The notes beneath the pieces were generated by a model. That model saw nothing but the letters and a program-made list of their open reading frames with translations, ran no database searches and was not told the DNA's origin. Shown here in pieces: positions 13,134 to 25,051 of a stretch of DNA of 64,000 bases. The DNA comes from Lateolabrax maculatus (taxonomy: Eukaryota; Chordata; Actinopteri; Acropomatiformes; Lateolabracidae): assembly GCA_031216445.1 (NCBI GenBank), contig CM062214.1:15716001-15780000 (forward strand), in the 5' to 3' direction. Position numbers and translations under genes: made by a program. Within the stretch, counting starts at the first letter, position 1; the number at the start of each line of letters is the position of its first letter.

Positions 13134-16022
13134 GACATGAGAGACACTGTTGCTTTAATTGTGTGATACATGTTTTAATGTAAGAACAAAAACTCGGGCT
13201 CGCCTCCTTCCTCTAAAGGATCAGGTAAAAGGCTTGTCTCCTGCCTTCCAAAAAGCACTCGTCCCGTGTCCATCCCAACATCAGAATTCTCCAACCCATG
13301 TTCTCCTTTTTTTTCTGATTCCACTGATCTGAGCTTGAAATGCGAAGACAGCAAAGCACTAAGCCTTCAAACGTGTGATTTTTTCAAAAGATCTCTAGAA
13401 GCAATCTCTGCCTGACTGACCCCTGACAGCTGCAGATCTCTTTATTTCTCTCTCTGCTGGCACTTCATTTGGTAGAAAAGCTCTCAGATTCACACCTCTA
13501 TCAGGCAGCACAAGTGTTTATTATGTGCATACACACAGAATATCCCATATAGTGCACACCTCAAAGGCATGCAGTCTGCAGTCTTTTAACAAACATCCTG
13601 GAAATTCTGACAAAAAAACATACATGTTACAGTAATTTATGTTGTTTTTGCCTCATAGATATTACACAAAAATTGTATTTCTTGCTAAATGAAAAGTGAA
13701 TAAATATTGTCATAGAAACATGGCTTGCAGCCAAGGAGTCAAGAAACCCAATGTGATCCATGGAATATGTTTCCTTAATATCAACCATGAACCTGAACCG
13801 TGTCCTCTGGCTTATCTGCTCCTGAGTGCAGACACATCAAATAAAATGGGTTGACTTTCCCCTCATGTTTGCATTTCTTCTTTTTTTTTTCTTTTTCATA
13901 GTCAAAACCAAAATAATTTATGCTTAAAATCACTGCAACTCCAGAAAAGAAATCCCACAGTGGTGTCCAAAGAAAATACAATAAGCTAAATTTGCATCAT
14001 TGTATGATAACATGGTTCAAAACAGATGATCTGCAAAAATACATATATACTGTAAGTAGTAGTTAGATTGAAATACATTCTTTCATTTTGTTTAGATTAT
14101 AAATATCCACACCACAACAGAATTACCTGAACAATAGCATGTATTCTTATGTGCAGTTTGTCTTGGTTTTATTGTGGCAGCTTTTCCTCAGTCAGTCGGA
14201 GTGCAGGGTTTGCTGGTGCCTCCCTCTCTGGAAATGAGACTGCAGGCTCTATCATTAGATCGGATGGCAAGTCTTTATGCAAAGTGTTTTGCATAATTAC
14301 ATACCAAAGCCAGAATAGCCACCCTCAAATTTTATGGGTCACAAAGCATCAACAATTGCCGCATTATTGTCCACCAAAGTCCAGCCCCACCAATGACAAG
14401 GAACGGAAAAAAAGAAGAAGAAGAGAGAGAAAAAGCTCGTCTGCCTAATCTAGGCTTGGGAGATTGAATTTTCATTCCAATAAAAAGTAAAGAAGATTAT
14501 TGCCAAACTGACAACTTGTTTACATATAGTTGTAAAGTTCAGAGGACTGGCCAAGGCTTCAGGGAGCTTGAATCCACAACATGTGAGCATCATCCAGCTA
14601 AATCCTTCATATTCCCAACCTTCTGTGCAGAAGTTAGGCTTTACATAGAAAAAGGAAACTTTTAAAAAGGAAATTAAGAAGTTCATCACGTGACTTTGTT
14701 AATTTTATTTCATTTCAAAAGATATTAATGTAGTGGCAAATATTAGTTACCTACCAACTAATATTACCCAATATTAGTGGTACAATTATAATAGGGAGTG
14801 TGTATATGCAATATATACTATATATCTATAGTGATTATACTTAATATTGTTAATTATTATTAAATCTGCTTTACTAAATATATCGAGCCTGCAGATTCGT
14901 TTCAGCATCGTTAGTACAGACAGGTAAATATATTTTTATCACAGTGGAGGAATTGAACCACTTTAGGGGAGTTTAAAGTTATAATTCACTAAAAATGTTG
15001 CAGTAGTAAAAATAGAAAAATAGTGACCTGCTAGAAAAAGAAATCCGATTATATTAATTGCATTACAACATTTGAAGTCAACAGAAGAGTCAAACATGTA
15101 ATAAAAAGCAAATTAATATCGAAAAATGCATCAGAATGATCTTATTTTATTTTCAGTAATCCAGAACAAAATTAATCTATACATTTTTTTTAGGATAGGG
15201 ATTAATATCGGTATTAGGAATTACTTATAACAATTTACTGATTTTACTATTGTTTAATCAGCAAATATCTGTCGTTAGCAGGCCGTTGGCATATGACACA
15301 TCCACCAGAGAGAACAGATGAAAACAGAAAAAAAAAAAAATGTCCTTATTAAACAAAATAAGTGAATTAAAAGAATATAAGAAACTGGTGACAGCAGAGC
15401 AAGCTTTCAGTTGCACAACGTGGAAATAGCTGTGACAACACGGAAACTCTCAGTGGAGAAATATCTTTTGCGATGGATTGGAGAAATACTCTTCTCAGGG
15501 AATATAGAAAGTGTCCGATGGTCTTAATAACGCATCTGTCCGACGTGTATAAAATATGTTCGATACTTGGGACACAGCCTTATGTCACAGATCAGACTGT
15601 TGCCACAAAATTTGCGTCAAGAACGTCAGATCTTTAAAACAAAAATCGAAATATCACCAATAACGACGGCTCTGGAGACTGCACCTTTGCAGAGGCTGGC
15701 GTTCCGAGCTTGTGGTGGAGCACACACACACTAACCGAACTCCATCTCCACTGTGCCTTCACACAGCCTTCGCGTTCATTCCTGTTCATCTCTAATTTTT
15801 TTTTTTCTCCTACTAAAACACACCCTTGGTTTTAATTAGGCCTCAACGTGAAATAAGTGACAGAATAAGTCGCTTTTTTTTTCTTCAAGGATGTCTTTGA
15901 CCAGTGTGAATTAAAACTGCACAGTGAAACACGTGTGTAGTCCCCAACTCGAGCAGCAGAACTTCCGTTGCAGGTTTCTAATTTTATTTTCATACATGTT
16001 TTTAATTGAAGCTTTTTGCTGG

Positions 16023-16054
<32 letters not shown>

Positions 16055-16204
16055 CGAAAGAAGCCCAGTTGGACACGCAACACACACAACAGCCAGTCGG
16101 AGCACCGGAGCACAGCTGAGGTTAAACGTGCAGAATAGCGCCATCTCGCTGTTGTGGCCAGACATCCCCTCGCTGGCTGTCTTTTTTTTTTTTTTTTTTT
16201 TTTT
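16023..16204. repeat. Poly-A (30 bp) and poly-T (23 bp) tracts facing each other
   Basis: A-run at 16023-16052 and T-run at 16182-16204, separated by about 130 bp. They could form an inverted A/T stem, and they create Lys/Phe-rich false frames on both strands. Confidence 0.9.
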
Positions 16205-16393
16205 CTTCCTCCTCTGCTGAGACCCTCCGTGAAGATTTGTCCTTTCATAAGGTTGACCGATTTCTGTGTGCATAGCCAGCTATGACAACAGCCTGCATGC
16301 TGCTGTCTTTTGGCGGCCACCAGTTATATGTGTTATCGCTGTTCATTAGTGCAGGGGGTCCCGGAGCGGGTCCCGGGACCTGCGGGGGTCAGT

Positions 16394-16418
16394 GAGGAGG
16401 AGGAGGAGGAGGAGGAGG
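16394..16418. repeat. (GGA)n microsatellite
   Basis: Perfect GGA trinucleotide tract. Confidence 0.9.
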
Positions 16419-16870
16419 GTGGGGGTGAAGCGCGTCCTCAGCAACTTGAGAAGTACTGTCATTTCACTGTAATCTAATTCAACAACAACAAAAAAAAAAT
16501 GATCACAGTCAAACACATACACTAGTTCCCAATGTGAGGTCCCGGGGCGCTCGTGGGTCACCGAGGGAGATAAATAGGGTCCTCAGAAAAAATCAGAGAA
16601 ATAATTTAATTTCTCTTGTGGGTCATGACTGGTTTTCAGTTGCACATTTGCGGGACGTCTGCATTTCTGGTGACGCTGGTCCTGGGTTTTAGGCTTCGCG
16701 GCTGCTGTCTGCTCGCCTGCAGTTTATGGGCAGTGTGTGCAAAATCCCATCAAGCCACAGAAAATGTCAGATGTGGGTCCCTGTGACAGAAATCTTATCA
16801 AGAGGGGATCCAGGGGGCTGCGACGTGTATCTGCGCGGGGTGTTCTTGACATGAAAAGGTGAGGGAGTTC

Positions 16871-16894
16871 AAAAAAAAAAAAAAAAAAAAAAAA
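16871..16894. repeat. Poly-A tract (24 bp)
   Basis: Uninterrupted A-run. Confidence 0.9.
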
Positions 16895-17679
16895 GCCCGA
16901 ACCTTGTGGCAAGAGAGGAGTTGTTCACACACTTATTGTCTCTATAATGCATCGTTGCGTTGGTTTGGACATGAGAGCAAAAAAAATAAAAAATAAAAAA
17001 CGGCAGGGTTTCTGCAACAGCCGATACATTTTACAAATGTTGTGGAGAAATACAGGAAAGAGGAAGAAATCCCAGCTTTACTGGAGCTGTGGAGATTCCC
17101 TGCGAGCTGCAAGTGGGTGGCGGGAGGATCTGAGGTCAACGATAAAGTTTTCCTGTATTTATCTACTGTTTTTGCTTTACTCAAACACGTGAAACGCGCC
17201 ATCAGATTAAGAATCTTATTTTTTTGGACCAGATCAAGAACGCAAATATCCAACCTCAATTAAGTTAAATAGTGCGTAGAAATGTGATCAAAGACGTACA
17301 TAAGTCGAGTAAAGTTAATTGTGTGCAGGCCTTTGCATTTCTCCGTGTTTTCCCAGTGAGATTCCCAATGAGCTCCGCTCTGCAGAAATGCTGAGGCGCA
17401 CCCTAAGTGCCATTTAAATGAACGGTGTGTCTGCAGCGAGGAGCGGAACAACATTTAGATCTACCTACACACGGAAGAAGAGAAATAAAACTTCACTGGA
17501 CTCTGCTTTTTGACGGAAACAGTGCTGAAAAAAATACGGTGGAAAAAAATCAGCAACAAATTCTACAGTAGAAGTTTTTTCTATAAATTTACAGGAAAAG
17601 TTAGAATTAATTTGATTTGCCTTTTTTTTTTCACCTGTGGAACATGTGAACGTGTAGGCTGTTGTGTTGGTGGTGGAAA

Positions 17680-17737
17680 TGATGATGATGATAACAGTGA
17701 TGATGATGATGATGGTGGTGGTGATGATGATGATGAA
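17680..17737. repeat. (GAT)n/(GGT)n microsatellite
   Basis: Imperfect GAT repeat with a GGT interruption. It creates an Asp-rich frame on the plus strand that is not a gene. Confidence 0.9.
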
Positions 17738-17913
17738 GACTGGACGAGAGATAACGCTCAAAGTGTGAGTTTGTTTTTTTTTTTGTTGTTTTTTTGCTTT
17801 TTTATTTTTATGTTACAGCACCTTCAGTCTACCACCAGCATCTACCAGAATTACGCCAAATTAATTTCACAGTTTGAGGGAGCTTTGCCAAGTGCGTGTT
17901 TGAAGTTTCGGCA

Positions 17914-17977
17914 AACACACACACACATACACACGCACGCACGCACGCACGCAAGCACCCCCACGCACAGACAGCCA

Positions 17978-18010
<33 letters not shown>
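17914..18010. repeat. Compound (CA)n-(CACG)n-(CA)n microsatellite
   Basis: Alternating purine-pyrimidine tract with ACGC units in the middle. Such CpG-containing CA repeats favour Z-DNA. Confidence 0.9.
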
Positions 18011-18012
<2 letters not shown>

Positions 18013-18126
18013 TTCTCTGGCAGGAGCATTTACGAGGAAGAAAATACAAAACATCTCCACGAGCGGCGGGTGAAGGCAGAGCCGTGCGTGGAGTGACACG
18101 GGCGAGGCACGGCGGGCCTGCCCGTC

Positions 18127-18208
18127 TAATTAATGCGAAATTGATTAAACATTTAGCACTTATTTGAGCAATTTATGCGGCATTTTACGCCCGCATAAGC
18201 TGACGTCC
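18127..18208. promoter_or_regulatory. Homeodomain/CRE motif cluster (candidate enhancer)
   Basis: TAATTAATG (18127-18135), TTGATTAAAC (18141-18150), AATTTATGCGG and a CRE-like TGACGTCC (18201-18208) within 82 bp of otherwise repeat-free DNA between two microsatellite arrays. The contrast with its surroundings suggests constraint. Confidence 0.3.
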
Positions 18209-18249
18209 AGTGTCTTCAATATTATCGTCATCCTCGCCAGGCTCGAGCT

Positions 18250-18295
18250 GCACGCACGCATGCACGCACGCAGGCATGCACCTATGCACGCACGT
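18250..18295. repeat. (GCAC/GCAT)n repeat
   Basis: Tandem ACGC and ATGC tetranucleotides, alternating purine-pyrimidine. Confidence 0.8.
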
Positions 18296-18385
18296 CTGTG
18301 TGCATGGGGGGGGATGAGTAAACAGACCTGCGCAATTGACACTGTCAGTTAAGTTGACTTAATCAGCCGTTTCTCAGTAACTTGG

Positions 18386-18429
18386 ACACACGTACACACA
18401 CACACATACACACACGCACACGCACACAC
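18386..18429. repeat. (CA)n microsatellite
   Basis: CA repeat with GT, AT and GC interruptions. Confidence 0.85.
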
Positions 18430-18797
18430 CGAGGGGGCCTCAAGCCACGCACGTGATCTCCCGACTCAATGTGTGTGCGCAAAAGCTGAGTTGTAGTCAC
18501 ATTCAGGCTACTTGAGAGTGACGAGCCTGCAGCCCTTAATACCGCGACCCCTGGAAGACCGACAAGCACTGCGGTGCACCTAATGGGGATCTTAATAAAG
18601 TATCTCTGTACCCCAAGTAACAAATCAATACAAGTTGTAGGCCTACGTCGATCAATACCTATGAAGTAGTCCTGATGAAATAATGCGTTGGGGTTTTGGG
18701 AGGCTGATGGGGGGGGGCTGTCTAATATCCACGAGAGTGTTTGCGGTCTCTTCTAACCATCCCTCCGGCTCACCGCTCGTCCTCGTCCTCCCCTCTG

Positions 18798-18798
<1 letters not shown>

Positions 18799-18829
<31 letters not shown>
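18799..18829. repeat. (GT)n microsatellite
   Basis: GT repeat with a single GA interruption. Confidence 0.9.
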
Positions 18830-19890
18830 ATCGTGTGTATTAAGGCAAATCAAACTGCATGCTTTAAAAAAAAAGGTGCTGCGTCCCCGCTTTGAAGCGC
18901 CGGGCACGTCGTTATTTGATCCCATCCCACCGGCGCGCTTCTCCCTGAAAACTTTCGTCCTCTCTCGACTGTAACTACATTTTTTTTTTTTTTGGTTAAT
19001 GTAATAGGCCATAAGCGCCACTCATGCTTCTGTACTCGGTGGCCAAATAGTAGCTTTCGATTGGGTTTATTTAACATGCAATATTCCAGCTATCATAGGA
19101 AATGCTGGCTGCTCCACTGGCAGTGAGATAGGCTGGCTGTGAGCTCGCCTGGGTTAAAAGAAAGCCGAAATAGCCTCCTGAAAACGGGGGAAATTCAACA
19201 TGGGGTATATTCACACACTTGCTCTACATCAGCTGCAGTTGTCTTTATCTCCCCTATTTATATCACCACAAAGCGCTGCGCCCCTTTTGAAAGTCTGGCA
19301 GTGTTTTTTCTTTTGCTTTTGCTTTTTTTTTTTTTTTTCAAATGAACTTTGCCATGTTGGTGTTGATTGGCCCTCCTCTCTGCATGTTTTTTTCTTGCGC
19401 ACCACAAATGAAACTCCATAAAGAGGAAAGCTTTGGTTGAATAGGACAAATCCAGCCCTGTAATATATATATATATTTTTTTTATTATTTGAAAGGGGCT
19501 GTGATGATCACTAGTTTTCATATGGGGACGGCGCGTGGGCCTACACTACATGAACTCAGGAGATCGAAAGCGGTATAATATTTGCACACAACCACAACGT
19601 CCAAATCCGCTTACGCCCAATACCAAGGGGACCGAGAGGAGCGCCGATGCTGTCAGAAGCATGGCAATATTTTGCTTCTGCTCAGCGTCGTAAATTACAG
19701 CCGTGGGGGTCACACATGACGCGCAACAATTTAGAGGAAAATCCACGGTTATCCCTTAATGTTATTTCATTTTAATACAAGCCTCCCGGATAGATCAACC
19801 AGACTTTCCGCGCAAATCCCCCGCTCCTCCGCAGCCGCAACATCACATGCGGACCCTCCACTCCGGCCACAGAGGTGGGCAGCGGCCGCC

Positions 19891-19923
19891 GCCTCCTCCT
19901 CCTCCTCCTCCTCCTCCTCCTCC
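19891..19923. repeat. (CTC)n microsatellite
   Basis: Perfect CTC trinucleotide tract inside the most CpG-rich part of the block. Confidence 0.9.
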
Positions 19924-19988
19924 CCCTCACACAGACTGGATGACAGGTGCTTAAAAACACACGTTACTTGTAAAGTTACAGACTAACA

Positions 19989-20013
19989 GCGGCCGGCAGC
20001 TGCTGCCGGCCGC
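19989..20013. repeat. Perfect 25-bp GC palindrome
   Basis: GCGGCCGGCAGC, a single T, then its exact reverse complement. It contains two NotI/EagI-like CGGCCG cores. Strong cruciform or hairpin potential on either strand. Confidence 0.9.
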
Positions 20014-20053
20014 GGCGGTGCAGGGAGGCGCCCGCGTGTGCAGCGCTGGCCGC

Positions 20054-20073
20054 TTTTTTTTTTTTTTTTTTTT
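20054..20073. repeat. Poly-T tract (20 bp)
   Basis: Uninterrupted T-run. Confidence 0.9.
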
Positions 20074-20634
20074 CTCCTCTTTCCCCCTCTTTGTGTTGGA
20101 GTGAGCCGCGGGTCTGCGAGGTCTCCAAGCTACAGTTCCAGACGTAGCGGGTAGATGGCACAATTTTCTTACATTTTGCATGGGCAGAGAGCAGGGAGCC
20201 CCGTGCACTGAGTGGAAGGGGAAAGTCAGTGGTGTTTTAATGGGGAGAGACAAAGTGGAGGAATGTTCAGAAAATCCCCAAAAAAGAAAAGAAAAAAAAA
20301 ATTATAAAACATTTAAAATAAAAAAGGAAATTTAAAGGATGGGCAGAACAAACATCGCTGTTGATTCAGGCTTTGTCACCATTTTATAGCCAAATTGTTA
20401 GAGAAGATAAATTGCAATAATATTAATATTATTAGTGTTATAATAGTATTTTTTTTTCCATTTAAAGCCAGTGCACTAACACAAGGAACAGATCTTGCAA
20501 AGCGTTTGACTTACAGGATTGTAAATGAGCTGCGGTGCCTCAGCCTATATATGCAATAAAGCGCATGCTGTATGGGCTAATTTGTCATAGTGATAGGGCC
20601 AAGGTGCAAATAATGTGCATATTTGTCGCCTAAA

Positions 20635-20665
<31 letters not shown>

Positions 20666-20704
20666 GGCAGAGAGACAGAGAGAGAGAGAAAGAGAGAGAG
20701 AGAG
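20635..20704. repeat. (GT)n followed by (GA)n
   Basis: Compound dinucleotide microsatellite; it produces Arg/Glu-rich false frames. Confidence 0.9.
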
Positions 20705-20867
20705 TGCAAACCATATTCTTATCTTATTAAACAAATAGCCCCACTAATAGCCTGTGAGCCCCAAATAAGTTTCCAGCTTCAGTATGTAAACCCCCAGCAA
20801 AACGTCAACCACCAGCACAGACACACGCCTCGGCCCCGCAGCATCCTCCCGCAGCCTGCAGGATCTG

Positions 20868-20895
20868 TTTTTTTTTTTTTTTTTTTTTTTTTTTT
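20868..20895. repeat. Poly-T tract (28 bp)
   Basis: Uninterrupted T-run. Confidence 0.9.
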
Positions 20896-20940
20896 GGAGG
20901 GGCGGTTATAGGGCCACCAGCTCGTGTGTCAAAAAGTTCT

Positions 20941-20973
20941 CACGTCACCCAGACGTAAATAAAAGTGACGTCG
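20941..20973. promoter_or_regulatory. Pair of CRE-like sites
   Basis: CACGTCAC at 20941-20948 and TGACGTCG at 20966-20973 (one base from the full CRE palindrome), with AGACGTAAA between them. CREB/ATF-type motif match only. Confidence 0.3.
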
Positions 20974-21508
20974 CAGCGAGTTACACCTCATTAGTTTTTT
21001 TGTGCAATGCTAATAAATGAGCAGAAGTACAAATTATGGAGTCCAGCACATACATCACGCTCTGTCAGGTAACATCAGCCCGGCCGGTGTGGAGATGCGA
21101 CCCGTCCGGACCTGAATCTGAAGCTCTGCTTGGGTGAATTCAGACTCAGCTCCGGTGTTGATATTTCTCAGGGTGGTGGAGTGAGGTTTTTTATTTATTT
21201 TTTATTTTATTTTTTATTTTGGATGGCTGGACTGTAAGTACTCGGTCCAGTGGACTCATACTGGCTCACTGGTGGTGGCGTGCAGTGTGGTGTCCACCCT
21301 GAACTATCAGTGTTGGGGCCGAGACTGGCCCCGGTTTGAAACACCTCAGAGACGGTTTGGTCGGACAGGCAGTGAAAGCATCACTGTATGGATAAATAGC
21401 GCTTTCAGCAGGAAGCCGAGGATAAAAGACCATCAGCATCACATCATAATCATCATTATCAACAGCAACAAAACCACACACTCACACACGAACACAAACA
21501 ACACACTC

Positions 21509-21535
21509 CAGCAGCAGCAGCAGCAGCAGCAGCAG
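21509..21535. repeat. (CAG)9 microsatellite
   Basis: Perfect CAG tract, reading as polyGln in a frame with no domain; not a gene. Confidence 0.9.
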
Positions 21536-22887
21536 AAACGGTGGAGAAGTTGGCTTCCAGATCCATCCTGATTAAGCCTCTATACAACAGGGCTAATTCT
21601 ATTTCAGGCCTAACTCTCAACTAAGCCAATACTACTAATAATTACTGCAAAGCCAAAGGTTTTATAGCATCACAATAGCACGCCTGTAAATAATTGGCAT
21701 TTTAATTTATCACATCTTGGATATTCACAAATTTATGAATTAAAGATAAACAAGTTGAAATGCATCATTTAGCAACTTCCAGGAGTGTTAATGAAGCTCA
21801 GTGATGCAGTTGGAAATAAAAATGAAGTAGCCTATAGACCACAATAACGCGAAGAACAGCCAGTAATATTTAATAGAAAGCAATTCGATTTTCAGAAAAT
21901 AATTTAAACTTCTTTTCCTCTTTCAATAGGCTATAACTTTATTATCATTTAAATTATTTGGATGCTACTATTTATGGTGTAGGTATAGGCTACTGTATGA
22001 ATTCATCTCATTAATATTTATGTGAGCGTCCAAAGGTGAAACTGTCTTCCGCAAATAAAGCGGTGGGGAAGCTGAGTTGGGTATTTCTCCACAACAGTCC
22101 AGTGTGAGGGGGGGGGGTTCACTGTTATGAAATGTTATTATCTGCTGAGGCAGGGCGCCTTATTACAGCTATCCTATTTCTGAAGTTTAACAGACAGCAA
22201 GCAAACAGTCTGGTTAATTACTGATCGACATTTTTAGGCTATAGAAAATAATTTTAACCTTGTGGCAGAAAAGTGAAGGCGTTCAGCGGGCCTGTTGGCT
22301 GATTGATTAATTATTTTGTAATTCATTAATCACTTTCCAGGGGCAAAAGGGCAACATCCTGCCACAGCAAATTGACTCCAGTCCCCCCCACCCCCCCACC
22401 GACCACACGCACAAACACGCACATACAAGGACAAGTTGACAAATATGTTTGGGAAGTAAAAAAACATGGAAAAACTTGTGTTTTCAAATTCATAAATTAT
22501 AATTTAATACCAAGAACAAATTTACAGCAGAATGCTTGTTTACAATAAGCTAACACAAACAAACAAGAATTGTGTTCAACTATAAACTTTCACACACACT
22601 CACATATATCACTTGCAATTAATAATAATAATAATCATAAAAAAAGTATCTATACGTTATCAATACCCTGCAGTCATATATTTTTATATATTTATATAAA
22701 AACGTGGGTCAGTTTAAACTGTTCATAATTACAATCATGTATCATTCTCTGGTCCATATGTGGCTACGAACAGCCAAAGATCAGTGTTCAATCAGTGATC
22801 CCTTTTTAATTCAACCACAACATGGTGTTCCTGTGTGTGTGTTGAAGAAAAGCCTCAAAACAAGGACAAAATTGCTAGCTTCCAAAT

Positions 22888-22985
22888 ACACGCACACACA
22901 CACACACGCACACACACACGCGCACGCACGCACGCACACACACGTCCTCACACAGGCGGGCGGGCGCGCGCACACACGCTCACGC
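22888..22985. repeat. Compound (CA)n-(CACG)n-(GGGC/GCGC) repeat
   Basis: Alternating purine-pyrimidine tract including GGCGGGCGGGCGCGCGC. It lies in the distal 3' flank of nr2f1a. Confidence 0.85.
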
Positions 22986-23376
22986 ACACCACGGCACCTG
23001 TCAAAGACCAAAGGAGCAATAACACTAAAGTTAAAATATCGACTCCTTTTTCCCCCCAAACCTGCTCACCCTGTTTAAGTCTGTAGCCTAATAATGAACG
23101 TCGTTTCTTTTCTTTTTCTTTTTTGTTTCTTTAAATACAAGGGCTAGTGTACTGAATGCACAGATTATATCTATACAGTCAAAAAAGAGAGAGAGAAAAC
23201 ATTTACATTTATATATCAAAGGTAAAATAGGTTAGCGACCTGTGGCCATGCATTCACAGTCTAAATATACATGAAAAAGAAAACATTTGTAGTAATATGT
23301 ATATACATTAAAAACATAACTTTCAGTGCTACTAGCTAAGTCTGCCACTCAATTTTGAAGACGTTGTATTACCGAG

Positions 23377-23398
23377 AAAAAAAAAAAAAAAAAAAAAA
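23377..23398. repeat. Poly-A tract (22 bp)
   Basis: Uninterrupted A-run, so poly-U if transcribed with nr2f1a. Confidence 0.9.
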
Positions 23399-23730
23399 TG
23401 GCAACCACAGATTTTTCTTAATCACATATACTTTGTATAAAGGAAAAACTCGTTGAAATGAATTGACCTATATTTACAAGAATACTGCCTCTAATCGGTG
23501 TTTTTCAAGTGAAATACACGACTGAAGTTTCAAATCTAATTGTGTTCCCCCGAAAATGTTGCAGGCCTACTTTAACAACGTTTGGATAAGAAATCACATC
23601 ATGCTTGTCAGGCACTTAATGCTTGAAGTGAATAAAGGGTGACATTTCAGGGACGCTTTAATAATACTGCTATTAAACACTACTCTGGCTAGGCTTCAAA
23701 CTTTTATGACCCTTGACCTCTCCAATTCTT

Positions 23731-24579
23731 TTTATTTTTTTTTTTAAAAACAAGTCAGCTATGCTTTCAGTGCAGTTTGAGCCACTGCGAACGCTCTTAA
23801 ATGCACATGGGCATTTTGAGCAACCTGTCTCAAAAACCTTTCTAACAGCAGGTCTAGGCAACTTGTAGGATTTTTTCTTCCTTTTCCTTTTTTTTTTTTT
23901 TTATGTATCCAATTGGGGAACTGATGCCAAATATTCAGAGCTGGATGAAATAGGGAAGACGTTTCAGCAAATAATTTGGAAAACAAAGTGGATCCTGTAA
24001 CTTCATATTAATAAAGAGCAAAATGTCTCCGCTCGTCATTAAGTTGAACATGAACTCCCAAGAAAACTCCCCTTTTCCCAGATGGTATTGGTCATCCTAA
24101 GAATATAAGTGCGCTTGCAGCATTAAGCCTAGATTATAAGCCTATACTCCTATTGCTGTGGTTTTAATTCTTTTTAGAACTTTTTTTTAAACATTATTTC
24201 ACCTTTTCAAAATAAATCATTGTCTTAGAAAATAACACCACCTGTACTACAGAAATCACATAGGCCGGTTTGGAACCAGAAAGGAGGAACAAAGAAAGTA
24301 CAAAACACAGCTATACATGGACACAGGACAAGTCATTTGAGAAAAAGAAAAAATCACGTTTCGTATTTTCCCTTTCTGAAGTTTTTTTTTCTTTTTTTAC
24401 CCAAATTATCATTTTTAAATGCACTTAATACTTAAATTTTCCTTATAAGGATCAACAAAATCCCTTTTCCTTTTTTTCCTCATTTTCTTCTTTCATTAAA
24501 AAAAAAATGAATCGAAGCAGGTTGTTCTGCATGAACACTGGGAGCTTGTATCTGCCATTTTGAAAGTTCAGTGGATGTC

Positions 24580-24610
<31 letters not shown>

Positions 24611-24776
24611 GGAGTAGGGGGGAATTCACAGTCATTTACGTCAATGTCTTTCTTCATGAAAGCCAGCCCCGTGTAACAGCCGGTTGGTTTTTTATTCCTT
24701 CCACAAAAGCAGCTATAATCATTGTAGTCTCGCAGCCCCCCAACCCCACCTTTTGTTTGTTCGTCTCCTTCTTGGT
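23731..24776 (-). other. nr2f1a: nr2f1a 3' UTR (end unresolved)
   Basis: AT-rich sequence after the stop codon with long T/A tracts. The first clear minus-strand AATAAA away from the stop is at 23736-23731, but it lies in an A-rich run and may not be used. The AT-rich, transcript-like character continues to about 22.5 kb, so the UTR may be longer. No poly-A site can be fixed from sequence alone. Confidence 0.35.
24584..24610. repeat. Poly-T tract (27 bp) in nr2f1a 3' UTR
   Basis: It reads as a 27-A tract in the mRNA about 165 nt after the stop codon, and could cause internal oligo-dT priming in cDNA libraries. Confidence 0.9.
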
Positions 24777-25051
24777 TTACTGAATTGACATGTAAGGCCA
24801 GTTAAAACTGCTCCCCGAAAGCAACATATCCCTGATGAGAGTTTCAATTGGGGTTTTACCTACCAATCGGACGAAAAATAACTGTTCTATGACCGAGGAA
24901 GAGACTGTGCGGAGGGAAGGCAAGCGAAGTAACAACTTCCCAAACCGTGTTGGCTGGTTGGGATACTGGCTCCGGACATATTCCTCCAGGGCGCACTGGG
25001 ACTTCTCCTGCAAACTTTCCACATGGGCCACATCTGAGAGGCCACAAGCAT
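24777..25051 (-). CDS. nr2f1a: nr2f1a coding exon 3 (C-terminal ligand-binding domain, AF-2)
   Basis: 275 nt, completing codon 327 (Asp) and coding to residue 417, followed by TAA at 24779-24777. The acceptor is CCCCCTCTCAG|AT. Contains [19 protein letters not shown], the dimer-interface stretch around [20 protein letters not shown], and the helix-12 region, ending NWPYMSIQ. The upstream open frame (MPAIFIF and so on) is intron 2. Confidence 0.96.

Larger units (their letters stand above)
8747..15650. other. Non-coding 3' flank of nr2f1a, no gene seen
   Basis: AT-rich intergenic DNA. No open frame has a recognisable domain. It contains a (CA)n tract, poly-A tracts and one enhancer-like stretch. 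Confidence 0.65.
15650..21400. other. CpG-richer, microsatellite-dense block downstream of nr2f1a
   Basis: CG dinucleotides are visibly more frequent than in either flank, especially 18.0-18.6 kb and 19.5-20.2 kb, interspersed with many homopolymer and di/trinucleotide tracts. No coding gene is recognised. It may be a non-methylated island, an enhancer domain or an unannotated non-coding transcript promoter (inference). Confidence 0.5.

Noticed and set aside
15832..16320. 162-codon frame on the minus strand
   Set aside because: Built on poly-A and poly-T tracts (KKKKKKK, FFFFFFF); no domain.
17510..18073. 187-codon plus-strand frame with Asp-rich and His/Thr-rich segments
   Set aside because: It is translated (GAT)n and (CA)n microsatellites with no domain.
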